From: Pristionchus mayeri
Lineage: Eukaryota > Nematoda > Chromadorea > Rhabditida > Neodiplogasteridae
DNA: 64,000 nt
Reading direction: 5' to 3'
Assembly (NCBI GenBank): GCA_036245805.1
Contig: BTRK01000004.1
Span: 26,893,541 to 26,957,540 of the forward strand
This document shows, piece after piece, positions 11,886-24,840 of the stretch; the stretch's first letter is position 1; each line of letters begins with the position of its first letter. A program made the position numbers and the translations under genes. The notes beneath the pieces were generated by a model. That model was given only the letters and a program-made list of their open reading frames with translations. It was not told the origin of the DNA and ran no database searches.

Positions 11886-14800
11886 CTAATACTCGAAAGT
11901 GATCGTCTTCGTCTGCAGGTACTCATTCAGTGCCTCTTGACCTGCAATGCACCCATTCCATTGTCAGTCGAGGAAGGAAGGAATACTGACCGAGGTCCTT
12001 TCCGAATCCAGACTGTTTGAATCCTCCGAAGGGAGCAGCCACGTCCGTCTTCTGATACGTATTCACGAACACCTGAGATGCAATGATCCATTCCAAATTC
12101 ATAAAAGGTCAATAAAAAAGATAGATATAATCACTTCAGCGTATCTGATTCCAGACCAAGTAACACTTTCTACATTCACACCATTTTATTTGTATGTTTC
12201 CCTAGATGCCCCTCCCTCTCCCTCTCCCTCTCCCCAACTGACCGTTCCTGCCTGGATCTTCTCGGCCACCTTGAGTACTTTGCTGATATCCTTCGAGAAA
12301 ACTCCGGCAGCCAATCCGAATTCAGTTCCATTCGCACGACGAATCACCCCGTCCATATCACTCAAACGAACGATTTCACTTATGAAAATTGCCATCCCTA
12401 GGGTTACAAATGGGAAGCGAACTGACTTCTCATCGAAATCAGACACGACCATCACTGGTCCGAAACTCTCCTCAATAGCCACGTAGTTGTCGTCCTAAAC
12501 ATATAATATATGAATTCTTCGAATCAGGAAGCTCATGTTATGACAACTACAACTGAATATTCTTACGTTGACATGGGAGAGGATGGTTGGCTCGAAGAAG
12601 AGACCAGGCCGATCCGCTCTCTTTCCTCCCACTTCCAGCTGCACAGAATCCTTCTTCCTCTCTCACCCCACAGCTCTCTCTCTCTCTACCCTTCTCTCAC
12701 CTTCGCTCCTCCCTCGATTCCCTTCTTGACGTAATCGATAAGTTTATCGAGATGAGCCTTGTGATTCTGTGGTCCATGTCCAGTTGCTCTATCGAGTGGA
12801 TCTCCCATCACGATCTGCATTTCTCCATTCTTCCCTCATTCCTCGATACTCTCTCCCTTTCTCCCTCTACCGTATACCTTCTTGGTCTCCTCGACCAGCT
12901 TCTTGATGAAGTCATCGTGAATTGACTTGGCGACGAAGATTCGACCAGCTGCGATGCAATTCTCTCCCTTGTTGAAGAAGACTGCAGTGCACGTCTGTCG
13001 AACTGCCTGAGAAGGGAAGATGCTCCCCCATCCCCCTCCCCCCACTCGTACCTTGTCCATGTCAGCATCAGGAAAGATGATGAGAGGTGACTTCCCGCCA
13101 AGCTACAATTTCATCTTTCAGTTCGAGTAAAGAAACGCGAGAAAAAGCGAAAAAAACTGACTTCGAGGGAGACCTTCTTGATATTGGACTTGGCGCAGCT
13201 GCAAGTGATAGCTAACTCCGATTGTCTCTCCCCCCCCCCCTCTGCCTACCTTCCCATCACATGAGCTCTCCTCCCCTCTGCCTACCTTCCCATCACATGA
13301 GCTCTCCTCCCCTCTGCCTACCTTCCCATCACATGAGCTCTCCTCCCCTCTGCCTACCTTCCCATCACATGAGCTCTCCCCCCCCTCTGCCTACCTTCCC
13401 ATCACATGAGCTCTCCTCCCCTCTGCCTACCTTCCCATCACATGAGCTCTCCTCCCCTCTGCCTACCTTCCCATCACATGAGCTCTCCTCCCCTCTGCCT
13501 ACCTTCCCATCACATGAGCTCCGATCTCAGTGGATCCCGTGAATCCGATCTTCCTGACGTCTGGATGAGCAGTCAACGCCTCTCCGATCTCCCCTCCCGA
13601 TCCTGAGAAATGGAAGGGCATCTCGAATGAGGGAAGGAGTACCGTACCCGTGACGATGTTGATCACTCCAGCTGGAATTCCTGCCAACACTGACAACTCG
13701 GCGAACTTGAGAGCAGTCAGAGGAGTCACCTGGAGGACAACGAAATAATACCATAGTCTAGCATACCGTATACCTGGGCAGGCTTGTGCACTACGGTATT
13801 TCCCGCGGCGAGACAAGCAGCCATCTTCCATGAGAGCATCATCAGGGGGTAATTCCACGGAGTGATCAGGGCAACCACTCCGAGGGGCTCCTGAGGGGAA
13901 GTATTGGGGGTTACTGTAGGGTGTCGATTACCCACCTTCTTCGTGATGCATAGATTCTTGTTGGGACGAGCATCTGAGATGGGGATGGTTGATCCCTGGA
14001 ATGGCTGCATCATCTACCGTAACCTCATCTTCGATGGCACCTGAATCTTGTCAGCCCATCCGGCGAAGTATCTCCAGACATCGATGGACATTCCCACGTG
14101 CGTCTTCAGGGCGAGAGTGTACACTGCACCCGAATCCAGAGACTCCAGAGTTGCCAATTCAGCCTGAGAGAGAGGATTGATTAGTGAAGCAGCACTCCTT
14201 TCCCCCATGGCCCAATCATCGGGTATACCGACACCATTCTCTAAATAGAAGAATAGTTCACTTTGTGCTCCTCCATGAGATCTGCCAATCTGTACATCAG
14301 TTTTCCTCTCTCGCGGGCCGAAATCTTGCTCCATTCGCCTGCCATAGAAGACAGTCATACATAATACTACCGTACCCCTCCCTCTTCCATTCGAGACCTC
14401 TCTATCTCGCTCACCCTTGTCGAAGGCCTTTTTGGCTGCGGCGACTGCCTTGTCGCAATCCCCCTTGCAGCCCTTTGCAACCTGACAAGAGATGGAGTAG
14501 GAATAGCAATTTCTAAAAATGCATCTCCCATTATATGCCTCCATCCCAACCCCCCCCCCCCCCCCCCCCGAATGAATTTGTTGCTCACCTTGCAGATCAC
14601 TTCCTCCGTCGCTGGATTTATTGTGTCGTAAGTGCGACCGGATGAGGATGGCTCGAACTGAACAATGTACAGTAACCATCTACCACAGTCCGTTCTACCG
14701 TATACCTTTCCATTGATGAATAGATCGTGAGGGAACTTCAGATGCGTGTTGTTCGCATCCACTTCGATCTGAAATGCAATTAGTGTATCCATCAGCCACT

Positions 14801-17088
14801 CAGAGCATCGATAACTGACGGCATCATAAGTGATGGTGATTCCACTTCCTCCTCTCAACTTCATCACAACAGCGTCTGCATTCTCAGAAAAGGTAGGTCC
14901 AGAGTAGATCTGGAAGGAGGAAGTGAGGATGGAATGAGGGAAGGGGATCTCACATCAGTGTTCTCCAATTCAGCAGTCGTATGGAATGTTATCTCCTCGA
15001 CGAGTCTCGCCACATCAGCAGAAGAGGCGCCATTCTCGAAGAAGTCAGTGGAATCGGAGACTGACAACTTGAGGATCCCCTCCCAGATTGTCTGCAATCG
15101 AAGGTCAAGGGTCTCCAATCATCCGAATCCCCACCTTCAGTTTCTCGACGATCTTCTTCTCCTCTTCGTTTAGTACGAGTCTCTCTCCCTTCTCTTCCAC
15201 TAATCCAAACTTAGATGCAGAAATGGTCTTGCTGCCGACCTTCACAGTATCCACGTTCACCTAAGAGCATTGATTAATCGGTTTGATCATACCGTAATCT
15301 GCTCACGTATTTTCCATCAGCAGCTGGGAGGAGCAGTCCTCCATCGTGAGCGAAAACTTTCCCTCCAGGAACCTGCACAATCGATTCGAGTGATCACCCT
15401 TCCATCCCACTCCATTTTCCTTACCTCAGCCACCTCGATTTCCCTGACATCGGAGGGGATCTTGGCTTCTTTCCAAAGAGTCGATCCGAAGAACGAAATC
15501 TTCTCCCCGTTCATCAGAGACCATGCACCAGGAACCTTCAATTCAAGTTGAACTTGTTCAATTGTCCATTCCCGACATCATCATTCCTCCTTCCCCACTC
15601 TTTTCTCTTATTCACCTTATCGTTTCCTCTGATCCAATTGTGCAATTCCTTCTGATTCTTCTTCCAATCGATCTCTGCCAATTCTGGCTTCGCCGTGATG
15701 TGTGCATCATAAGTTCCTCCCTCGGGCTGCAATCAATACTCATGGATACTGTCTTAGGGTACTACAGTACCTGCACGATCACTGGCGCCTTTCGCTCTGC
15801 GATGAGACGAACGGCCTCAACCTACAATCGATGTTGAGCGATACGGTAGTAGGATGTACAGTACCATTCCAGTGACTCCCTCAGGGTAGAGGAATCTCTT
15901 GTAGAGTGAGTTGAGGGTGTCGTTCTCTTCGACCTGCAAAGAGATCGGATCTAATCTCCTTCTTCCCTCTCTCAATCACCTTGCACTTCTTCTGCAGGAG
16001 AATGGGTCCAGTGTCCAGTCCATCGTCGGCTCAAATCAGACAGATTATCGGGCAGATTGTTGACAGAAACTTTATGTATTCCATAAATTAGATTTTCTTC
16101 TACCATTCCTCATAAATGCATTGAATGTTACCCCAGAAGATGGAGAATCCTCCCTCCTCGTCTCCATCGATGATCGTCCAGTTGATGGCTGACGCACCTC
16201 TGGAAGGATTACGGTATCAGGGGTGGGAACGTTAAGGCGACACCTGTGTTTGGGGAGGATGGAGGGATGGTAGATGATGGACTTGCACTTGGGGGCCTCA
16301 GTTACCTACAAAGAGAATTAGATTGCCATCAACAACCGAGTGGTTCCCCTTCCCTCACGTGGTCAATGAGAGGGAGAGAGATCTCCGATCGAAACAGGCG
16401 AATGACCCCTTGTTATGCATTTCTCGCCCATATCTCAGAAAGTAGCGTGAGAAGAGAATGGGGAGACATCATATCACCACAATAGACTACACAGCATCAA
16501 TACGAATTTGTAAGCGATAAGTATAAGTCTGCCGGGCTTCACCCCTAGCAAAAGAGGAGGATTGGGTACCTCTAGAGGAATGAATTGAGTGCAGAAGGGA
16601 AGGACGTTCAGTTCTGCCCCGTATGAAATATATCTGAAGGATAATCGATAGTGACAAGAATAACCGGAGATAAACAACAACGATCGAAACGACTCCTGAC
16701 TTCTCGAGTAATTCGGGGATGATCTTCAATTTTCCGTCGGCGTCCTTTTTCCTCCATCTGACTGGCTTCTCTACTGGAACTCCGTCCTTAGACGCCTCCA
16801 AGGCTGGAATGAGAAAGTCAGAGGAGTGCACACAGTAGAGTTCCCTCCCCACTCTCCCCACTCGCTCCATTCCCAGTTCAACTCTCTGCCCTCAATATTC
16901 AGATTCGTTCTCTCACCCAGTAGATCTTCCCTTCCATTCTTGTCTGGAATGGTGAATACAACGACGATCTCGTGTCCCTCCTTCCTCAGTCCCTGAGAGG
17001 CCAATCGATTGAAGGGGTCTCACCCCCTCTACCGTACCTTGTACACATCGACTCCGAATGCAGACTGCCCGATGATGGCGATCTTCAT
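11886..17088 (-). CDS. alh-3: 10-formyltetrahydrofolate dehydrogenase (ALDH1L type; C. elegans alh-3 orthologue likely)
   Basis: Three-domain enzyme oxidising 10-formyl-THF to THF and CO2 with NADP+. The start at 17088 gives [17 protein letters not shown], the formyltransferase-type N-terminus. The hydrolase site follows: [11 protein letters not shown] (near 16260), [13 protein letters not shown] (near 16180) and WADDGLDTG. The acyl-carrier-like domain near 15040 has [18 protein letters not shown], with Ser in the phosphopantetheine position. The aldehyde dehydrogenase half has [45 protein letters not shown], the catalytic Cys in [13 protein letters not shown] (about 12957; family usually GQNC), EESFGPVM and [13 protein letters not shown]. 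It ends [13 protein letters not shown], the family's usual C-terminus. All domains look intact. The coding region spans many small exons; one intron holds the 36-bp minisatellite at 13,222-13,525. The intron around 16,310-16,690 is unusually long for this gene. Confidence 0.95.
13222..13525. repeat. 36-bp minisatellite carrying repeated splice donors
   Basis: Eight near-identical copies of a 36-37 bp unit, each containing CCTACCTTCCCATCACATGA. On the gene strand this is the end of an ALDH1L exon plus its donor: GAGCTCATGTGATGGGAAG followed by GTAGGCAGAG. The true exon end lies at the right edge of the array (about 13,510-13,525), so the unit came from the exon/intron junction and was multiplied into the intron. 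A TAG lies in frame just after each donor. Confidence 0.9.
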
Positions 17089-17788
17089 CTGAAGAGAATG
17101 AGGAGAGAGAATGAGATGAGAGGGAAATACCGCCGAGAATCTTGCTCGAAGGAGGGAAAGTATCGTACGGTCTAGGATGAAACAGAGAGGAGTGATAAGA
17201 ATGATGAGAGAGAGAGGAGACAGAGATCAGGAAGGGATATTTAGAAGGAAGCCTGTTCCCCTTCCCTGCTGACCTACTCAACACCTCGTGATGGAATGAA
17301 AGGAACGACACGAGATCGACCATTCGATCACTACACCAACAGGAAGGAGGAAGGGAGTCGTAAACGAGCCATTGGTTCAACGCCTATCGATTCTAATCGA
17401 GGCTCAGCGAGAAAAGGGAAACTATTCCTATCTCACTATGCATTTTTGAGATTGAAATCTATTGGAATGACTACTTGCAGAGGTTGAATGAGGATGAAGA
17501 CACTGAGATTATAAAGGGGAGAATGATAACATCGAAGGGTCACTTCTCTGCACAAATATGCATGCTCATATCAGTCGACCTATAAGGAGATCCACTCAAC
17601 ATCTCACAAGTACAATGCCTCATAACAATGAAAAGGAGATGAAGGGATAAGACCGAGTATTTCGCCAAATTTCTTGCCCCTCCCCCCTCTTCATTCGTTC
17701 ATCCTATTTCTCCCTGACCCTTCTCTTCTCTCGATCTAATCTCACTTTCACCCGTTCAATCCATTCAACCACTACTCTTCCCACTGTA
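17089..17788. other. Upstream region of the ALDH1L gene
   Basis: No convincing exon. The first 300 bp are AG-rich and should contain the promoter and 5' UTR of the ALDH1L gene. Beyond it is unique-looking sequence up to the left end of the nested fold-back element. Confidence 0.4.
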
Positions 17789-19419
17789 ATGGTGTATTTA
17801 GTGTCACCGTTCTAGACGAAAATGATAGTGAAAAGGACTAGGAGAGGTCTGTTGCGACGGCTATATGAGACGATTTCTCATCTCATATGCTGGATTCATA
17901 GTCGAAAAAGCTGAGGGGTCAATCTTCATTTCCCGAACTCTTTCGACCGGTCGACCGGTGAGAGAGTTCGGGAAATGAAGAGAGTGACCCCTCAGCTTTT
18001 GTCGACTATGAATGGGCCAATATATGATGGAAAAGTGGTCTAGGGGAGACAAGGGGGTGGACTAGAGGAGAGATGGAGACGACTATAGGAGACGAGAGAT
18101 TTGTCTAGAGGAGACCCCGTTCATTCCTCGTCTCTCGAGTCATTCCGACCGCCCCGTTCCCTCCGAAGCAAGGGGGGTGGAGTTGAGGGGAGAGGGGCAT
18201 CCTTTCCCTTGATCACTCATTCCGCAGTTTGCCATGCAATAGCTGTGATCATAGTTGCCCAGCACTGGCGTCGGCTTTTCAGGCACTGCGTTACCATGTA
18301 TGGGGGTCATGGTCCAAAATAGTTGTAGGGCTTGATGTTCCATCGACCTTAGGTACTATTCATCGTACTCTTGCCGATCTATGCCTGAGTGGCCGAGTAC
18401 CTGCTCGTTTGCTACCATGTGATGTGCTTACAGTGGCTGGAATACTGTAGATCGCGCTACGTAGCCGACACATGACAGTGGAGTTACTGTAGATGATGTT
18501 GGGCATAGTCCCTATGGTCGATGGAACATCAACCCCTACAACAATTTTGAACCATGACCCCATACGTGTTTTTTGGACCATCACCATACGGACCATGACC
18601 ATTTTGGACCGTGATCATACGTGGTTACGCACTATGTGACAAAATGACATGACAAGGGGGTCATGGGTACGTACTGCACGACAAGCCGACGCCAATACTG
18701 GGCAACTATGATCAAAGCTATTGCATGGCAAACTGCGGAATGAGTGATCAAGGGAAAGGATGCCCCCTCCCCTCAACTCCATTCCCCTTGCTTCGGAGGG
18801 AACGGAGCGGTCGGAATGACTCGAGAGACGAGGAATGAACGGGGTATCCTCTAGACAAATCTCTCGTCTCCTATAGTCGTCTCCCTCTCTCCTCTAGTCC
18901 ACCCCCTTGTCTCCCCTAGATCACTTTTCCATCTCACCCAGACGGTTTTTCGGTCCATATCAAATGAGTAGAGGGATATTAGGAAGGTCTAATCAAACAA
19001 AAAAATCGAGAAGTACACTCCAATATCCCGAGATATTCAAGAAAAACGAAAACTAAAATTTTGAGCAAAACTCATGTTCAAATCACGTGAGAAGCGTCGA
19101 ACCTGTCGCAAATCCGTTTAGAATGAGTCTCACTAGCTATATGATTGTAAAAATGACCTAGAAAATAATAATATCATGCAAAATCGATAAAGAAAACATT
19201 GACTTCGCGACAAAACTTTTAAAAAGGTACGGTAGTTGGGCACACCATAAATAGTGGTGTGCATGAGTGATGGACGGCAGAAAGGACGGGACACCGCGGT
19301 CCCTATCTATATGAGACGAGAAATCGTCTCATATACTATATTAGTCGTCTCAACAGACCTCTCTACTAGTCATTCTCATTCTCTTTTTGGTCTAGAGCGG
19401 TGACACTAAATACACCATA
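17789..19419. mobile_element. Nested fold-back transposable element
   Basis: The outer inverted repeats, about 110 bp each, start ATGGTGTATTTAGTGTCACC at 17,789 and end with its complement at about 19,419. They continue inward through AGAGGTCTGTTG and TATATGAGACGATTTCTC. Inside lie a palindrome at 17,893-18,016 centred on CGACCGGTCGACCGG, and a second long fold-back at about 18,038-18,925 with arms of roughly 430 bp starting GGTCTAGGGGAGACAAGGGG. No transposase frame is present, so this is a non-autonomous, composite element. Superfamily unassigned. Confidence 0.85.
19184..19346 (+). repeat. Source copy of a 163-bp near-identical duplication
   Basis: This segment, from TCGATAAAG to TTAGTC, lies in the right part of the nested fold-back element and includes part of its right inverted repeat. 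It recurs at 21,129-21,292 in the same orientation with a single extra A. Confidence 0.92.
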
Positions 19420-20344
19420 AAGGCTATCAATGTATCTCACACACGGAAATATTATTCCGAGACTACTTATTACTATCTGTCATACATCGAAAAGATAAGT
19501 ATCTGTCATACATCGAACAGATCAGAATTTATGTTCAGCGCTAAAAAATAGCAAAAATAGGATGAAGTTTCATTGACAATTCTAACGGATTGGCAACAGT
19601 ATCTACTGCAGAGTAGCTACTAGTAGGTTATGGTATGGTCAGTGAAACTCTCCTACACCAGGTTGGCCAGTTAGTACACACAACCACAAGGGAAAAATCG
19701 ATATTGAATGTATACCTTGAGACAATAATCACAACTCTAACAACTAAAAGATGCGTAAACATTAGCTTGTTATATCCCTCATTAGCGTCCATATCGATTA
19801 GCCCCTGTGAGTGACCCCTAGCTAAGCCCTGTCCACTTTGGAGGTGAGACGAGGCCACGTCGAGTCTCATTCAGAGAGAGAGAGCGAGACGAGAGCTAGG
19901 TAGGTTCTAGGCCGCGCTAAGAAGTTAGGAGACGTAGGGAGTTCCCACCTTTCATTGTTATGCTACTCGTATGATAATAAACATTATTAATTATGTATTC
20001 TTGTGCTACTCCTACACCACACCGCTATCCCCCCTCGCATCCAAACAGGGAGATAAACTAAGGCCGACTTCAGACTTCCTAGATAGGGCCGTCTTGACAG
20101 AGCGGGTAGCTTCCCTGTCTTGATAGTGTCCTTCTAGGAAGGGCCAATACTAGTTTATTACGAGCTCAGGAAGTCATCAACTGTATTACAAACGAGAATG
20201 TTCGAGGATAAGGGAATCGAGAGAAGTGAACATCAAAACTTAATGCTATTCAACAGATAACTTCATTACTAAATCACAACTCAAAAAGTGGAAGCTACAG
20301 TAGGGTGGTGGTTACTGTAGCCTCGTGGTTTTTCAATTAACAGT
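19420..20344. other. Intergenic; possible solo LTR or other repeat
   Basis: The sequence TATCTGTCATACATCGAA occurs twice near 19,475-19,515. From about 19,620 to 20,150 the sequence is flanked by TACTAGT on both sides (about 19,619 and 20,148) and contains AATAAA near 19,977. This could be a solo LTR, but the ends are not the usual TG...CA and there is no second copy. The last 200 bp are the 3' flank of transketolase. Confidence 0.3.
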
Positions 20345-23300
20345 TTAGAAGTTCTTGGTAGCCTTGACGATGTGACGGGCGGAGATTCCGAAGAGATCGA
20401 CGAGGACATCGGGGGGTCCCGAACGGGGAACCTGAGAGATCAAAGATCAATATACCATCGAGAGAGAAGAGTGAATGCCCACCTCACGGACACAGAGGGA
20501 ATGGACTCGTACTCCTCCAGAGACAGCGAGAGCAGCTGATACCTGAGAGAACACCCTCTATCCAATGCATACTCCCACACCACAATATTCGCACATTCAC
20601 AAAAAACATTAAATATTAGTGAAAGTACTGTATAAGGGCATATTTTTGGTTCCCACCCAGTCTAACCCAGTACCATATTCCCTCCGACTCACCGTCTCTC
20701 CGATTCCTCCCGCAGGGTAGTGATCTTCCACAGTGACCACCTTACCTCCCACTCTGAATTAATTCCATGATTAACCATACCCTGCAGTCTCTCCCCCCCC
20801 CCCCTCTCTCTCTCTCTCTCACCTCTTCGCGTGCTTCTCAATCAATTCTGCATCGAGAGGCTTGATAGTGAAGGGATCGATCACACATGCGTTCACTCCC
20901 TCCTGGAATACCCTTCTCTCATCATTGAGGTCATCAGTCTTTCAGGTGGGACAATCAGTCATCGATAGTCCCTCTTCTCTGTTCTACCGTACCTTGGCCA
21001 GTTCGTCGGCGGCCTTGAGACACTCGTAGAGAGTCACACCAGCACCGATGAGGAGCACCGAGTCAGTGGGAGACTCACGAAGAACCTGCCATTCATTCAT
21101 CCCTCCCATTCCCTTCCCTATGGTATTGTCGATAAAGAAAAACATTGACTTCGCGACAAAACTTTTAAAAAGGTACGGTAGTTGGGCACACCATAAATAG
21201 TGGTGTGCATGAGTGATGGACGGCAGAAAGGACGGGACACCGCGGTCCCTATCTATATGAGACGAGAAATCGTCTCATATACTATATTAGTCCTCCCCCC
21301 CCCTCCTCCTCACCTTTCCCTTTCCGACGGCGAACGGCTCGTCGTTCTTGTACAGAACGGCATTCGCAGGTCGACCAGTTCGGATGAACACGATTCCTGC
21401 ACGGAAGAGGAGTGGTTACTGTACTCCTGTCTCTCACTCACCGGGAAGGTTGGCAGCCATCTCAGTAGCTCTCTCAGCAGAGACTGCGTCCGTGGGGTAG
21501 AAGACAGTCGAGCCAGGGAAGGCACGGAACATAGCAAGATCCTGATCGCTCACTTGGTGATTGCTCGTCTCTCTCTACCGTACCTCGAGAGCCATCTGGG
21601 AGGGACCATCCTCTCCAATCGACACTCCCACGTGAGATCCAGCACACTTGAGGTTGGCGAACGAGACTGCGGCCATGCGGAGCTGAACGAGGAGTAGACT
21701 CCCCCCCCCCCCTCCCCTCCCCCTCTCACCTGGTCGGATGCTCGTGCGAAGAAGGCAGCGAAGGTGGAAGTGAATGCGACGACTCTGTCTCTGCACTGTG
21801 CACCCACTGCCACTCCAACCTACACGAGAGATACTCATCCCTCTCCTCTCCTCCCTCCTTCTCCTCACCAGATTCTGCTCTGCGATGAAGCACTCGATGT
21901 ACTGCTCCGGTCGCACCTTCAGCAGCTTCTCAGAGAACGTCGAGTTCTTCGTGTCTCCATCGAGGCCAATCACCTGCAGTTCATCCCTCATTCCTCCCTC
22001 CCCCCTCTCCCCACTCACTCTCGAATTCGCCTGTCCCAGCTTGGCGAGTGCAGTTCCGTAAGCAGCACGGGTGGCAACCTGCAACTCTCCTCTCTTCCCT
22101 TCTCCTTCTTCTCTTCATCAACCTTGTCTCCTAGTTTGTAATCGGGAGGGGAGATCATCTTGATGTTCTTCAGATTCACATCAGGGGCATCGTCAACGAT
22201 GGGCTGCGGCTTCAGATGCGCTCCCTCTGCCACGTGCATGCGGGCACGAATCGCAGCAATCTCAAATCCATTATTACCGTACCCCTCCCTCCTCAGTTAG
22301 TCCTCAAACCCCCCTCACCTTGTCAGCAGGGACGGGTTTGCCGTGCCAGTTGTCCCCATCCTCAACCCCCTCGATGCCCTTTCCCTTCAGAGTCTTCGCA
22401 ATGATGGCAGTGGGTTGTCCCTTGTGGTTGCGTGCCTTCTCGTACGCTGCCCTGCAATCCCATCCTCGTGCCCCCTCCAGATGACATCATCCTCCTTGTG
22501 GTAATCCCCTCACTTCAGGGCATCGGTATCGTGTCCGTCGACGACGATGGCATTGAATCCGAAAGCGGTAAAGCGAGCGGCGTACACCTGCACATTCCAT
22601 CGAGTGAATGGGTCCCATGTGAGAGTGGCGTAAACCCCGCCCCCCTCCCCCTCCCCACCTCAGTCTTGTGTCCCAGTGCAGTTGCCTGTGACTGTCCCAG
22701 TCTGTTCACATCCACGATCGCCACCAAATTGTCCAGGTTGTACGTCGAGGCGAATGCTGCATACAACATTCCCAGTTACCCCTTCGCACAAAGAGAGGGT
22801 TAATGAGATGGACACTCTCGTGTACTGTAACCCACAGGCAGCCTCCCACACGGATCCCTCGGCGCTCTCTCCATCTCCCAGCAGACAGTAGACACGGTAG
22901 CTGGCCTGCAACCCTTGGTACTCCCCTCTCCCCTTCCTTCAATCACCTTGTCGATGTACTTTCCCGTGTAGGCCATTCCTGCGGCACACGAGAGTCCCTG
23001 TCCGAGAGAGCCAGTCGCCACGTCGATGAAGTTCAGTCTCTGAACCATATCCATAAGGAGAGAGGGGGGAGGGGGGACTGACGGGAGTGGGATGTCCCTC
23101 GATATCCGAGTCCACCTTCCTCAGAGAGAGGATTTGATCGCGAGAGAGAAGACCAGCCTCGTGCCAGGCTGCATACAGGATGGGACACGCGTGACCCTCA
23201 ACAATATACATTCGCATCCACCAGAGACATCATTCTAATCTTTCAGATAGCAGTCTCCATCCAAACTGTATACCTCAGCCCAACACCGTTGTAAATCATT

Positions 23301-23923
23301 TCTTCCGATCACTTGTTATCAATCAGTCTTTTTGCAATCTCGACTCTCCCCTATCACACTTTTTCTATCAATCCAATATTTCGATGGAATATTGGAGATA
23401 CGACAAGAAAAGGGATGTAGAAGAACTCTAATCCAATTTTGCTGCCTTGGAAGTCAGTTGTATTGAATCACTCCAACACTTCCCACTACAAATTTCACAG
23501 ATCAAAAACAAAACATGTTTTCTCGTTCGTTCGCTTCCATTCTTCGCAATAATGTAGAACGAAAACAGTCCCTAATGGTGGCCACCAATAACAGTTAACA
23601 CGCTCTAAACAGACTAAAAACAAATTGGTATAGTTGACTACAGTATTTTTGTCTACAGTACCTTGGAGAGGACGAATCGATCGGCCGACTTGTGCTTCGG
23701 CTGTTCCACCGAGTATCTCATCTCCGAGAAGAAGAGCGTCGAGAGAATCTCGGCAGCCGAGGTCGAGGAGGTGGGATGGCCACTGCGAAGAACATTATCG
23801 ATTGACAGACTACCGTAATCCTCTTGATGAGACTCACCTGTTAGAGGCGCAAGTCATCTCGATGGCGGAGATGCGCATGCGGTTGGCCGCATCCTCGAGC
23901 TGTTCACGAGTGTACGTAGACAT
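20345..23923 (-). CDS. tkt-1: Transketolase
   Basis: Thiamine-diphosphate enzyme of the non-oxidative pentose phosphate pathway, cytosolic, moving two-carbon ketol units between sugar phosphates. The start at 23923 gives [18 protein letters not shown]; the next exon gives [19 protein letters not shown]. Then come [34 protein letters not shown], the ThDP/Mg motif [13 protein letters not shown] (near 22,870), [39 protein letters not shown], then the Pyr domain with [13 protein letters not shown] (catalytic Glu), [33 protein letters not shown] and [12 protein letters not shown]. The C-terminus is [18 protein letters not shown]. Length and domains look complete. The first long intron is about 430 bp (23,220-23,650). 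The intron between the [12 protein letters not shown] and [10 protein letters not shown] exons carries the 164-bp copied segment. Symbol follows the C. elegans orthologue. Confidence 0.95.
21129..21292 (+). repeat. Intronic copy of the 163-bp segment from the nested fold-back element
   Basis: Almost base-for-base identical to 19,184-19,346, same orientation, one extra A in an A-run. It lies in a transketolase intron. Neither border coincides with the end of the source element, and I see no target-site duplication, so it looks like a segmental copy rather than a normal transposition. Confidence 0.92.
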
Positions 23924-24833
23924 CCTGTTGAAAGAAAGTTGGAGTGAGGAAGAGGTACGAGGAGAAGCAAGTGAATGAATAGAGAGAAGTGATGACAGGG
24001 AGACAACATGACAATAGAAAGCGTATAAATACGATGACTGATAGTGCTGCATAGCAAGGAAAACTAGTCGTCACCGAAGTGTGAGAGTAGAAGGAGTAAT
24101 GGAGCGATTGAGAGAGTGGCGATACTGAGAAATGGCGAGAGATGGTTATCCACTAGACACTCTCCCCATTTCAAGCAATCTCTTCTTGATTCTACACGAT
24201 AAGGGTTCTCCAGTTCAATGTCAATGGCGCGATGACCATTGATAAGAATGTAAGTGAGGCAGAGGGAAGGAGGGAAAGAGGGAAAAGGGGACGAATAACC
24301 ATCGATTGACTTACTATTTCAAAGGGAGAAGGAACACCCACGTATCTGCTAGTGACCTCGCTCTGTTTACTCGGGAGCGTAAGCGAACAATTATCGAAAA
24401 AAACAAATCAAATGTTAGAATATATACGACAAGAGGGGCAGGCAGTTTGAATGTCAAGAGGAACGTGCAGAAACTAAAAAGGGTGCGAATCGAAGAAGTA
24501 TGTCTGGCGCAAGTGGGAAGAAGAGAGGACGGGGTTAGTTGAGAGAAGGGAAGAGAGAGAGCGAGAGAGGGTAGAGCACAGTTCGGCCACTTCCACACAA
24601 AATCCACAAACTACCACAATATGTGTTGTACCTACTACGTAGTGCATACAGTATGTCCAATTTTTGGCAACTGGGTATCAGAAGTTGATTTTTTAAACAC
24701 ATTTGCTCTTTTAAAAGTTTTAACTAGAATAAATTTATTGTCCATTCCAAAAACATATGTCCATTATATAGAAAAAATATGCATAGTGGGAATATTTTAT
24801 TAAGATGGAAATGACCCCAATTGTTATTCGAAA
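23924..24833. other. Upstream region of transketolase; no clear gene
   Basis: Contains the transketolase promoter and 5' UTR side, AG-rich near 24,250-24,580. Open frames here are low-complexity and without splice partners. The sequence becomes AT-rich after 24,600. Confidence 0.4.
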
Positions 24834-24840
24834 AGTGTCG

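Noticed and set aside
13222..13525. CRISPR array
   Set aside because: The repeats are head-to-tail without unique spacers, in an intron of a nuclear gene.
13222..13606. Repetitive open frames of about 106 codons rich in Ser/Pro/Leu/His
   Set aside because: They are the minisatellite read through in the wrong strand; the array is intronic to ALDH1L.
19619..20155. Solo LTR retrotransposon
   Set aside because: The TACTAGT flanks are suggestive, but the ends do not start TG and end CA and there is no second copy, so it was kept only as a note.
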